In this document: positions 1-7,496 of the stretch, one piece after another | Layout of the letters: every line of letters starts with the position of its first letter | Position numbering within the stretch: the stretch's first letter is position 1 | Origin: an uncultured Dehalococcoidia bacterium | GTDB taxonomy: Bacteria > Chloroflexota > Dehalococcoidia > Lucifugimonadales > G958296245 | Reading direction: 5' to 3' | Assembly: GCA_958296245.1 (NCBI GenBank) | Contig: OY282458.1 | Coordinates: 2,608,197 to 2,672,196 of the forward strand | Length of the DNA: 64,000 bases | Notes under the pieces: model-generated | The model's input: the letters and a program-made list of their open reading frames with translations, nothing else | Database searches by the model: none | What the model was told of the DNA's origin: nothing | Position numbers and translations under genes: made by a program

Positions 1-80
1 TCCACGTCGTCTGACACAGCGCCATCCCGGGGGCGGATTCACAGGCTCTTCAAGTCTCAATCTTAAAACCCGAGTTGATT

Positions 81-843
81 GAGCAGGCTGGCGGGAAGAT
101 GGGCTTGAGATGGTCAGGAAGGGTTCTCCCTCGGGGTGTGCAGAGCGGCGCAGCCCCTCGCCGGGGGGCGTGGGGGTGTCCCCCACCTCCACTAGGGCGG
201 GCGGGAATCTCATCAATCCAATAGCAGGATCGAGCAGGCTGGCGGGAAAGATGGGCCTGGGATGATCAGGAATGGTCCCCCATCGGGGTGTGCAGAGGGG
301 CGCAGCCCCTCGCCGGCGGCGTGGGGGTGTCCCCCACCTCCACTAGGGCGGGCGGGTGGGAATCTCATCAATCCAATAGCAGGATCGAGCAGGCTGGCGG
401 GAAAGATGGGCCTGGGATGATCAGGAAGGGTTCCCCCCTCGGGGTGTGCAGAGGGGCGCACCACCTCGCCGGGGGCGTGGGGGTGTCCCCCACCTCCACA
501 TAGGGCAGGCGGGAATCTCATCAATACAATAGCAGGATCGAGCAGGCTGGCGGGAAAGATGGGCTTGGGATAGTCAGGAAGGGTCCCCCCTCAGGGTGTG
601 CAGAGGGGCACAGCCCCTCGCCGGGGGCGTGGGGGTGTCCCCCACCTCCACATAGGGCGGGCGGGTGGGAATCTCATCAATCCAATAGCAGGATCGAGCA
701 GGCTGGCGGGAAAGATGGGCCTGGGATGGTCAGGAAGGGTTTCCCCCTCGGGGTGTGCAGAGGGGCGCAGTCCCTCGCCGGGGGCGTGGGGGTGTCCCCC
801 ACCTCCACTAGGGCGGGCGGGTGGGAATTCTCATCAATCCAAT
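81..843. repeat. Five tandem copies of a ~153-bp GC-rich repeat
   Basis: Five head-to-tail units begin with GAGCAGGCTGGCGGGAA at 81, 232, 387, 540 and 696, so the period is 151-156 bp. Each unit holds a GTGTGCAGAGGGGC block, a GC-rich hairpin-prone GGGGGTGTCCCCC stretch, and a GGCGGGCGGGAATCTCATC block. Units differ by single bases and short indels. Short reading frames appear on both strands because the units are nearly identical, but none looks like a real protein. The array ends just before the amidohydrolase at 908. Bases 1-80 show no gene. Confidence 0.93.
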
Positions 844-907
844 GATGTTGGGCCACTAGGAGATGTGGAAGACGCATCGAGGACAGCCTTGAGGTGAACA
901 CGACACT

Positions 908-1771
908 ATGTTGATTGATGCCCATAACCATCCGAACTACCACGGCTTCACCGCGGCGAAGATCGTCCAAGACATGGACGAGAACGGTATCGACAAGACT
1001 TGGCTGCTGTCATGGGACATCCCCCAGGCAGAGTATGACGTGCCGTTGAACCAGCCCGCCATGCCGCCCGGTGCGGAGAGCGGCATCCCCTTGGAGAGCG
1101 TCCTTCAAGTGGGCAGCCACGCTCCGGAGCGGTTCATATTAGGCTACGCGCCTCACCCCAAACGGCCCGACGCGAACGAGCGGATCAAGGCCGCCGTCGA
1201 CCTCTACGACATCCGTCTGGCCGGAGAATACAAGAGCCGGGTCGTGTTCGACGACCCGGACTCGCTGAGGGTGCTGCGCACCTTCGGCGAACTGGGCCTC
1301 CCCGTGACCATTCACTTGGAGTACGGGACCGACCACGGAGGTAGCACCTACCCTTGGCGGGACTGGTGGTACGGCGGCACTATAGGGGCGTTGGACAGGG
1401 CGCTCACAGCGTGCCCCGACACCATCCTGGTCGCGCACGGACCGGGTTGGTGGTCTCACGTATCTGGCGACGGCCTCTACGACAAAGAGATGTATCCCGA
1501 AGGCCCGGTGCTGCCCGGAGGCGCAAACCCCGCCATGCTGGAGAAGCACCCGAACCTCTATGCGGACCTGTCGGCCACGTCAGGCTTCAACGCCATTACC
1601 AGAGACGAAGAGTTTGGGCGCCAGTACCTGATCGACTACGCCGACAAGCTGCTATACGCGCGGGACCAGTACGACGCGAAGCTGATGGACCACCTGAAGA
1701 AGCTGGCTCTCCCCCCGGAAGTCTTCGAGAAGCTCGCCCACGCGAACGCCGAGAGGCTGGTTGGAGACTGA
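908..1771 (+). CDS. Amidohydrolase-2 family metal-dependent hydrolase
   Basis: A 287-residue TIM-barrel hydrolase of the amidohydrolase-2 (PF04909-like) family. The N-terminus carries the family's metal motif DAHNHP (His6, His8) on the first strand. Likely later ligands are His136 (TIHLEYG), His177 (VAHGPGWW) and an acidic residue near ADLSAT at about 220. The C-terminal NAERLVG is the usual closing helix. Family members hydrolyse or decarboxylate cyclic and aromatic acids; the substrate here cannot be read. It is probably cytoplasmic, as no signal peptide is visible. The ATG at 908 puts the metal motif at residue 4, as expected. It stands alone on the plus strand and converges with the GH127 gene behind it. 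Confidence 0.85.
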   Translation: MLIDAHNHPNYHGFTAAKIVQDMDENGIDKTWLLSWDIPQAEYDVPLNQPAMPPGAESGIPLESVLQVGSHAPERFILGYAPHPKRPDANERIKAAVDLYDIRLAGEYKSRVVFDDPDSLRVLRTFGELGLPVTIHLEYGTDHGGSTYPWRDWWYGGTIGALDRALTACPDTILVAHGPGWWSHVSGDGLYDKEMYPEGPVLPGGANPAMLEKHPNLYADLSATSGFNAITRDEEFGRQYLIDYADKLLYARDQYDAKLMDHLKKLALPPEVFEKLAHANAERLVGD

Positions 1772-1810
1772 GTTATCGCTCCTCCGCCAATCCCCGGCTC
1801 GGCGTCCGGG

Positions 1811-3622
1811 CTACCACACCAGACGCTGGACGTCGGGTACGAAGCGCTCCTTGGCTATGCTCGCGCCGGACGGCTGGCAACGGGTATATAGAGGATAGAT
1901 ATTGCCCTTCGGGTCGATGGAGACCACGTTGGAGCCGCGTAGGGTCAGCTTGTACGCGGATTCCCCAATCACTCGGTGCTCTACGCGCTCGGGCACGGGG
2001 AACGTGAGGGTTACCTTGTCGTTGGGGCTGAGGCCGCGTACCCGGACGTAGCGCCCCTCGATGGAGGTCTCAACGCGTTGGCCCCCCACAGTAGCTAGGA
2101 CGTCACCCGGGTCCGACCACTCGGGCATCCTGACTTTGATGCCCTGGGTCTTCTTGACGTGAAAGACGACCTTACCCTCCACCGGCAGGTAGCTGTCGAC
2201 GTCCAGCCAGGGCGAGGCCCTGTTCAGGAGCAGTTCGACCGCCGTCTCGCCGCTGTCCTGCCTGAGCATGGCGTCCCAGACATAGTAGAGGGCGCGGGCG
2301 CCGTTGGCGGTGCAGCAGTGCATTATGGACCTGTTCTCCAGCTTGGGGCCCTGCTCCGTCTTCTGGAGGTGGAAGGCGTCGTTGGCGCTCATCCATCCCC
2401 AGAACGAGCCTACAGAGCGAGCGGCGACGCCGCGGGAATCGCCATACCGCCTCGCGGTTGGCTCGCTGGCGAGATAGCTCTCCGGGATCGAGTCTACGAA
2501 CCCGTCGTCGAGCATCTGCGACTCGGCGTGGACGTTGCGGATCCAGCGGTCCACGTCGTCCCAGTAGTCGCCCATCCCCGCCCTGGTCAGGTGGAGAGCC
2601 AGGAAGAGCATGTCGGCGACCTCGCAGGCCTCTACGGTGTTCCCCCGCCGCTCCAAGTAGAGATCCGACCCAGGCATACATTCGGGGAAGTACCCTATCA
2701 GCGGGTCGCCCATCACCCGCGCCCAGCGGTAGCAGGCGTCCACCCGCTCCAGCGCCGAGCGGTCGCCCGAGGCGACGCCGTATTCACAGACCGCCATCAG
2801 GGCGTAGAGGCTGTGATGGAAGTGGTAGAAGTTCCACCGCCCATCCTCGCGGGTGAAGATGCGCGCCATGGCCCACCGGGCCAGGCCCTCCGACAGCTCC
2901 AAGGCAGGCTCGTAACCCGTGAGACGGTACAGAAGGCCGGCCCCGTGCCCAAGCGCACCCGTCGAGTATATCTTGCTGAACACGGGGTCGTAGTCCGCCA
3001 GGGAGCCGCCTGCGAGCGCCTCCGAGGGCTCGTCCGCATCGGCGGGAGGATTCTCGCCCGGGCGGAATCGGCCCTTCCACAGGAACCGGAACCCCTCCTT
3101 CCGCCGCGTCAGCGCCAGCAGCCGGTCGGTCTTCCGCTTGGCGATCTCGATCCATCGAGGGTCGTCGTCAACTTGGGCCAGCGTGGACAGGGCGAGCAGG
3201 AGCCGGCCCTCCGCCCACACCTCGGAGAACGGGCGTTGCTCGGTGAACTGCTCAAGGGTATCGGTCGGGCAGTACGTCAGGCCGTCGCCGCCAATGAAGC
3301 CGAGCTGCGCGTTCAGCACTTCCCGGTCCACCTCGATGTTGTACCGGCTCCCCGACGCCAGCCGGCAGAGGACCAGCGCCTCGATGAACTTGGGCGGGAT
3401 GTTCAAGTATGCGTCAGTGACGTGACTGGGGAAGAGCACCGGCGGACGCCGCGAGAAGTCCACGTAGAAGCCGAGGGCGAGCCTCTCGTCCGGGGGATAC
3501 CATACGTTGGTCAGCGCGTTGACGGCCAACCCCATCCGGTCCGCCAGATCCAGCGTGTCCGGCGCCGTGGTCTCATAGCGCTCGCCCCTGGCGCACGCGG
3601 CAAGCGGGTTATGTTCGAGCAT
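1811..3622 (-). CDS. GH127-type (DUF1680) glycoside hydrolase, canonical zinc site
   Basis: A 603-residue protein of the beta-L-arabinofuranosidase GH127/DUF1680 family: an alpha/alpha barrel with C-terminal beta-sandwich. The Bifidobacterium enzyme uses a cysteine nucleophile held by a Zn site of Glu-x-Cys plus Cys-Cys. The same pattern is seen here as Glu331-Ala-Cys333 and Cys436-Cys437 (MHCCTANGA). Glu314 (YFPEC) is a candidate acid/base. There is no signal peptide, so it probably acts on imported sugar. The start ATG lies 9 nt after AGGAGG. It is a diverged paralogue of the protein at 7497; both share TLDLA near the N-terminus, GDYW-x-DVD and SPW-x-DVDSYLP segments. Substrate unknown. Confidence 0.87.
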   Translation of the reverse strand: MLEHNPLAACARGERYETTAPDTLDLADRMGLAVNALTNVWYPPDERLALGFYVDFSRRPPVLFPSHVTDAYLNIPPKFIEALVLCRLASGSRYNIEVDREVLNAQLGFIGGDGLTYCPTDTLEQFTEQRPFSEVWAEGRLLLALSTLAQVDDDPRWIEIAKRKTDRLLALTRRKEGFRFLWKGRFRPGENPPADADEPSEALAGGSLADYDPVFSKIYSTGALGHGAGLLYRLTGYEPALELSEGLARWAMARIFTREDGRWNFYHFHHSLYALMAVCEYGVASGDRSALERVDACYRWARVMGDPLIGYFPECMPGSDLYLERRGNTVEACEVADMLFLALHLTRAGMGDYWDDVDRWIRNVHAESQMLDDGFVDSIPESYLASEPTARRYGDSRGVAARSVGSFWGWMSANDAFHLQKTEQGPKLENRSIMHCCTANGARALYYVWDAMLRQDSGETAVELLLNRASPWLDVDSYLPVEGKVVFHVKKTQGIKVRMPEWSDPGDVLATVGGQRVETSIEGRYVRVRGLSPNDKVTLTFPVPERVEHRVIGESAYKLTLRGSNVVSIDPKGNIYPLYTRCQPSGASIAKERFVPDVQRLVW

Positions 3623-3867
3623 CTCTGGAAGCCTCCTAGATGGCGTGTCCTGATCCTGCCCACGGCTGCGGCGCCGGGGGCAGTCACCGAGGCATTATAC
3701 CGCCGCTCCAAAATAGAGGTGTGGAGGGCAAAGCTACTCCGCCGACCTGAGGCCGCCCCTCAGATATAGATGCATAGAGGACGGGGTTACTTGCCCAAGG
3801 CCGAGATGCGGCCAAGTCGTCAACCTCCATGACGATGCCAAAGCAGGCAGCAGGCTCGACGGGAAGC

Positions 3868-6153
3868 CTACGCCCGGTACTGGATCACGCCGCGGTCGGA
3901 GATGGACCCGAGTATCTGGGATCGTTGCCCAGACCAGTGAATACCGAGGTAGTGCCTGGCTCTGGTGGTTGCAAGATACAGCAGCTTCTTGTTGAAGTCC
4001 GTATCGGCGAACGTCTCATTGACCCCCATTACGATGACCGCGTCGTATTCCAGCCCCTTGACGCCGGGGATGCGCGCCAGCACGGTCCGCGAGTCGCTGT
4101 GATGCTCCTGGTCGACCAGGACTATCCCGCCGATGCCCCGCTCCTCGCAGAACCGCCGGAACCGGTTCAGGTTGACCTGGTCCCTAACCAGAATTGCTAC
4201 GAGAGCATTCTCCAAGCCGTCCAAGGACCGTATCCGTTCAATGTCGTCAATGATGCCCTGGTACATCTCGGTTGTGTTCCCGTGGCGGTTGTACTCGACT
4301 CGATGACCGTCGCGCTCGAACGGTATTGGCGCTTGGATGTTATTGTCGAACGTCCTGAGGATCCTGTTGTTGAACTCGGTTATCTGCCTGCTCGACCTGT
4401 ATGACCTCCGGGCGCGCTGAACCTCGATTTCCGATCTCCCAAAGACCCGATCCAAGTCTCTCCATCGCCTGACTCCTCGGTAAGGCGTGAGCCTCTGAGC
4501 CGTGTCGCCCAGCACGGTAAACCAGTTGTTGGCGGAACTGGCCGCGAGCAGCTTGACCTCGATGGGCGAGATGTCCTGAGCTTCGTCAACGACAATGTGA
4601 CGGTAGCTCCGCTTCACTGTGTCGTTTAACAGGTGATCGAGGTAGGCCAACGCTCCAAGGTCGGAGTCGTCGAATCCTTGCTCCCGAATCCTGGCGGACG
4701 AATTCACAAGCTCATCGGCGACCTCCCGCGGCAAATCCGTTCCGGCCAGTCGTACCACCTCCTCCGGGTCCGATAGAAGAGCGAGATACTCCTCTCTGAA
4801 GTCCACGTGCTTCCATGCCGCGTCACACCAGCGCGCTACGGCATCTCGCAATTCGGCCTGCCTCCTCTCCTCTTCCCTACGGTCCGGCTGACGCGGGCCC
4901 GCTGCGAAGAAAGAGATAGGCTGGGCGTCCCGGTCCGTCGGCTGGATTAGCTGGATTAGAGAGATCATTCGGTTGATGAAGTCCTCCCTACGACGATTCA
5001 GGCGTTGTCCCCTCGCCGAGGGTTGAAGTACGTCATTCAGCACCGACCGGATATGAGCCTTAGGCACTCCGTTGGCCCAGCCTGGGATATTCGTGGGAAG
5101 TCGGAGGCATCTCTTTCTGATAGCTCTAGCCATCTCGGCCACGTGTCTTTCGATGACGTCCGCCATGGCAAGCGATCCCTTGAATGTTTCAGCCCGCTGA
5201 TCGAAGTGGCGCATCTCCCCGCGGGCCAGCAAGTCGTTCCAGATTCTCGGACGAGAAGACGTTCTCACGGACAGATTCCTGATCAGCCAGTCGCTGAACC
5301 TGACCTGTTTGACACCCCCCTGCACTCCCAGATTAGGCAGGACGTCGGCTGCATATTCGAGGAATGCCTGCGACGGCCCAACGAAAAGGGTCGTGCTCGG
5401 TGTGGGACGCTCGTCTTCGGGAATCTCGTTGAATGGAGACAACAGGTAGGCGATCCGGTGCAGCCCGATCTCACTCTTGCCGCTCCCCGCCGCGCCCTGG
5501 ACGATCAGCACCTTGTCGCTGACGTTGGCGATGTTCTCATACTGGTCGGGCTCGATCGTCTCGACGATTACCTGTAGGTGCCCGTCGTCGCCGGTACTGC
5601 TCAGAGCCTCGCTCAAGATGTCCTGTCCGGCCGTGGAGGGGGCAGGAAGCTGCCGCCGGAATATGTCGTTCAGGTCCTTCAGCTGTCCTCCGCGAATCCT
5701 GACGTACCGCTTGAGGTCCACCCTGGTCGGAATGTAGCCCCTGGGAGCCGTGTACCCATCCTCATAGCTCTGCGTGTACCAGAGCTTCCCGACAGGGCTT
5801 GTCCAACTAAAGACGTCCTGGCCGGGGATGAAGACGATTCCCAGGTATATGGTGTGCGGCGGAGTCTGGGCGTCGTCGTCCGACAGTTCCGAGCCTTCCT
5901 CGCCCGCGTCCTTGCGGAAGTAGTCGAGGCGGCCGAAGTACGGCTGGTCCAGGGCCGAGTAGAGCGAATCGGCATTCTCTTGCAGAATCTCCTGAATCGC
6001 GTTCGCCGTCTCTTGGTCCGCCGCCGTCACCGGCATCTGACCCTTCAGGCTGAGCCGCTGCTCCTCGATGTAGCGGACCACGTTCGCCAGCTTCTCGGCT
6101 TCCTCCCGATAAGCAGGGTCTTGACGTAATCTGTCATCATCCGACTGAAGCAA
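3868..6153 (-). CDS. helD: HelD-type superfamily 1 helicase-like ATPase
   Basis: A 761-residue UvrD/Rep-like ATPase of HelD architecture, close to the 774 residues of the Bacillus protein. An N-terminal helical region (1-60) precedes YFGRLDYF and IYLGI segments that match the HelD N-terminal domain. Walker A is GAAGSGKS at 220-227. Walker B is VVDEAQDIS, followed by TVLGDTAQRLTPYRG and, near the C-terminus, LEYDAVIVMG and LYLATTRARHYLGI. HelD proteins release stalled or dormant RNA polymerase from nucleic acid. The start appears to be TTG at 6153, 9 nt behind AAGGAG. It is last in a minus-strand cluster with genes at 6224 and 6547. A DNA-repair UvrD-like role is the alternative. Confidence 0.82.
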   Translation of the reverse strand: MLQSDDDRLRQDPAYREEAEKLANVVRYIEEQRLSLKGQMPVTAADQETANAIQEILQENADSLYSALDQPYFGRLDYFRKDAGEEGSELSDDDAQTPPHTIYLGIVFIPGQDVFSWTSPVGKLWYTQSYEDGYTAPRGYIPTRVDLKRYVRIRGGQLKDLNDIFRRQLPAPSTAGQDILSEALSSTGDDGHLQVIVETIEPDQYENIANVSDKVLIVQGAAGSGKSEIGLHRIAYLLSPFNEIPEDERPTPSTTLFVGPSQAFLEYAADVLPNLGVQGGVKQVRFSDWLIRNLSVRTSSRPRIWNDLLARGEMRHFDQRAETFKGSLAMADVIERHVAEMARAIRKRCLRLPTNIPGWANGVPKAHIRSVLNDVLQPSARGQRLNRRREDFINRMISLIQLIQPTDRDAQPISFFAAGPRQPDRREEERRQAELRDAVARWCDAAWKHVDFREEYLALLSDPEEVVRLAGTDLPREVADELVNSSARIREQGFDDSDLGALAYLDHLLNDTVKRSYRHIVVDEAQDISPIEVKLLAASSANNWFTVLGDTAQRLTPYRGVRRWRDLDRVFGRSEIEVQRARRSYRSSRQITEFNNRILRTFDNNIQAPIPFERDGHRVEYNRHGNTTEMYQGIIDDIERIRSLDGLENALVAILVRDQVNLNRFRRFCEERGIGGIVLVDQEHHSDSRTVLARIPGVKGLEYDAVIVMGVNETFADTDFNKKLLYLATTRARHYLGIHWSGQRSQILGSISDRGVIQYRA

Positions 6154-6223
6154 TGGGGATTCTCCTTACCTCTCTGCGCACTTGAAAATCACCCGCCGAC
6201 TCTGAGGATACGGTCAGGGTAAC

Positions 6224-6511
6224 TCAACGACGGGTTGTCCTCCTACGCTCGATCTCAGCCTCCCACGCCTTGAACCACATGACGCACGCCAGCAGCATCT
6301 CATGAGCCACCCTGTGTTTATAGCGATGGCCTATGTGCCAAGCCTGATGACGGGCGCACGGGTATTCATTCACGTCTCCAAAAACGATCCGCTGATTGTA
6401 TTCATCTGCCGCGCTCGCCGCGTCCTCTCGGCTTGAGTACCTTATCTTCTCCGAGCAGTTACTTCTTCTGGGTGTAAATCCGATGAGCCGATACATGTCT
6501 TTGGGTCTCAT
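6224..6511 (-). CDS. Small Cys/His protein, putative zinc-binding
   Basis: A 95-residue protein of unknown function. I prefer the internal ATG at 6511 to the longer frame from 6553, because AAGGAGG lies 5 nt before it. Cys19, Cys52, His55, His59 and His62 (YPCARHQAWHIGH) could bind one metal ion. The layout, a first cysteine, then a Ser-x-x-x-Ala helix and a Cys-x2-His/Trp-His block, resembles small zinc-ribbon-like proteins common in phages and plasmids. It sits between the HARE-HTH gene and the helD-type gene on the same strand with short gaps (35 bp and 70 bp), so co-transcription is likely. No family name is assigned. Confidence 0.6.
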   Translation of the reverse strand: MRPKDMYRLIGFTPRRSNCSEKIRYSSREDAASAADEYNQRIVFGDVNEYPCARHQAWHIGHRYKHRVAHEMLLACVMWFKAWEAEIERRRTTRR

Positions 6512-6546
6512 GCGTTCCTCCTTAAATGATTGAGCGCCTGAGTTCC

Positions 6547-7038
6547 TCACCATGGCACCCTGTCCTCCTCCTCTTCTGAGTCGTGCTGATCGTGATCGGC
6601 GTCAGACCCCTCACTCGTGTCACCCGGAATCGCGTTGGCGTCCGATTGCCCCGGACTGTCCTTCGCATCGGGAGCGGGCGGCTCGTTCAGACCCCATATT
6701 CCACCGCCAACGCTCCTGAAGCGCGGATCGATACTCAAGTATGCGCCCACGTTGTTGACCGGGTCCTGTCCTCCGATACGCACGCCCATTTCCACGAGGC
6801 GCTCATGGATTACCCGCCGATGCAGTGGGCCTTCGCGAGCCAATATGTCAGCTATCGCGTTGGGAATGTCGTTATCGTTGCGCCGATACTGTAGTTCCGA
6901 CCCTCCTGAACCCTCTGTGTCCTCGAAATATCGCAAGGTCGTAACGAGGGCACGATACCTCTCCTCAATCCGGCGTTTCTCTGCTTCCAATCGTCTGATC
7001 GCCGCCCTCAGGTCATTGAACGTAGATTCACTGGTCAT
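6547..7038 (-). CDS. HARE-HTH protein with coiled coil and acidic tail (RpoE delta-like)
   Basis: A 163-residue protein. Residues 8-48 are a charged coiled coil. Residues 58-119 resemble a HARE-HTH winged helix: AIADILAREGPLHRRVI, then DPRFRSVGGGIWGL, comparable to the DGRF...WGL block of the RNA polymerase delta subunit. Residues 120-163 are a low-complexity tail rich in Asp, Glu and Ser (DHDQHDSEEEEDR). The delta subunit has the same order of HARE-HTH then acidic tail but lacks the N-terminal coil. GGGAGAG lies just before the ATG. In Bacillus, delta and HelD cooperate in recycling RNA polymerase, which makes the nearby helD-type gene suggestive. A generic DNA-binding winged-helix protein is the alternative. 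Confidence 0.6.
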   Translation of the reverse strand: MTSESTFNDLRAAIRRLEAEKRRIEERYRALVTTLRYFEDTEGSGGSELQYRRNDNDIPNAIADILAREGPLHRRVIHERLVEMGVRIGGQDPVNNVGAYLSIDPRFRSVGGGIWGLNEPPAPDAKDSPGQSDANAIPGDTSEGSDADHDQHDSEEEEDRVPW

Positions 7039-7496
7039 TGTTCTCTCCCAGACTATATTACGCGCTATAGTTTTTTCTGCGCTCTGCCTCGACGTGAGCC
7101 ACTCAACACTCTGAGCCTACCCCTCATGATGTCCCTACTCTCACTAGGAGTACGCCCACGAGGGAAATCCACGCATAAAGCCTCCTCTACAACCTTGATG
7201 GTTTCAAAATCGCTTGACTAGCGGCTGCGGCAGCTTCACTACAATATGCATAATGCATTTTACCTAACTCCTTTTATCTAACTCATTTGTTCCCTTAGGG
7301 CTAGGGCAAAGGGGAGAATCTGAGCAGTATACATCAACTAGGTTCACATATCAAGGGGGAAGAGGGCCAATTTTGAAGCAAATCCTTCACGTCTGTGGGC
7401 CCCGATACGGGGGCGCAGAGACCACACAACCAAGCGTCCGAGGTTGATTGGCCGCCGCCTGCGGGTGTACCGTGTCCCCGCTTGGAGGAGAACGCC
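7039..7496. other. Intergenic region between divergent genes
   Basis: A 458-bp gap between the HARE-HTH gene (minus) and the second GH127 gene (plus). It is clearly richer in A+T than its surroundings, notably 7180-7340. It contains the palindrome ATGCATAATGCAT near 7246 and a TACAAT hexamer just before it. It presumably holds both divergent promoters, but I cannot assign a -35 box with normal spacing. No gene or RNA was recognised. Confidence 0.5.

Noticed and set aside
213-970. Open frames of 70-105 codons across the tandem array on both strands
   Set aside because: They follow the repeat unit, change frame with each indel, and have Pro/Gly/Arg-rich low-complexity sequence with no ribosome site.
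2159-3769. A 536-codon open frame on the plus strand opposite the first GH127 gene
   Set aside because: It is antisense to a well-supported enzyme, has no known motif, and its Val/Arg/Pro-rich content is typical of high-GC shadow frames.
6512-6553. Longer start for the small Cys/His gene
   Set aside because: AAGGAGG lies directly before the ATG at 6511, and the longer frame would overlap the upstream gene's end.
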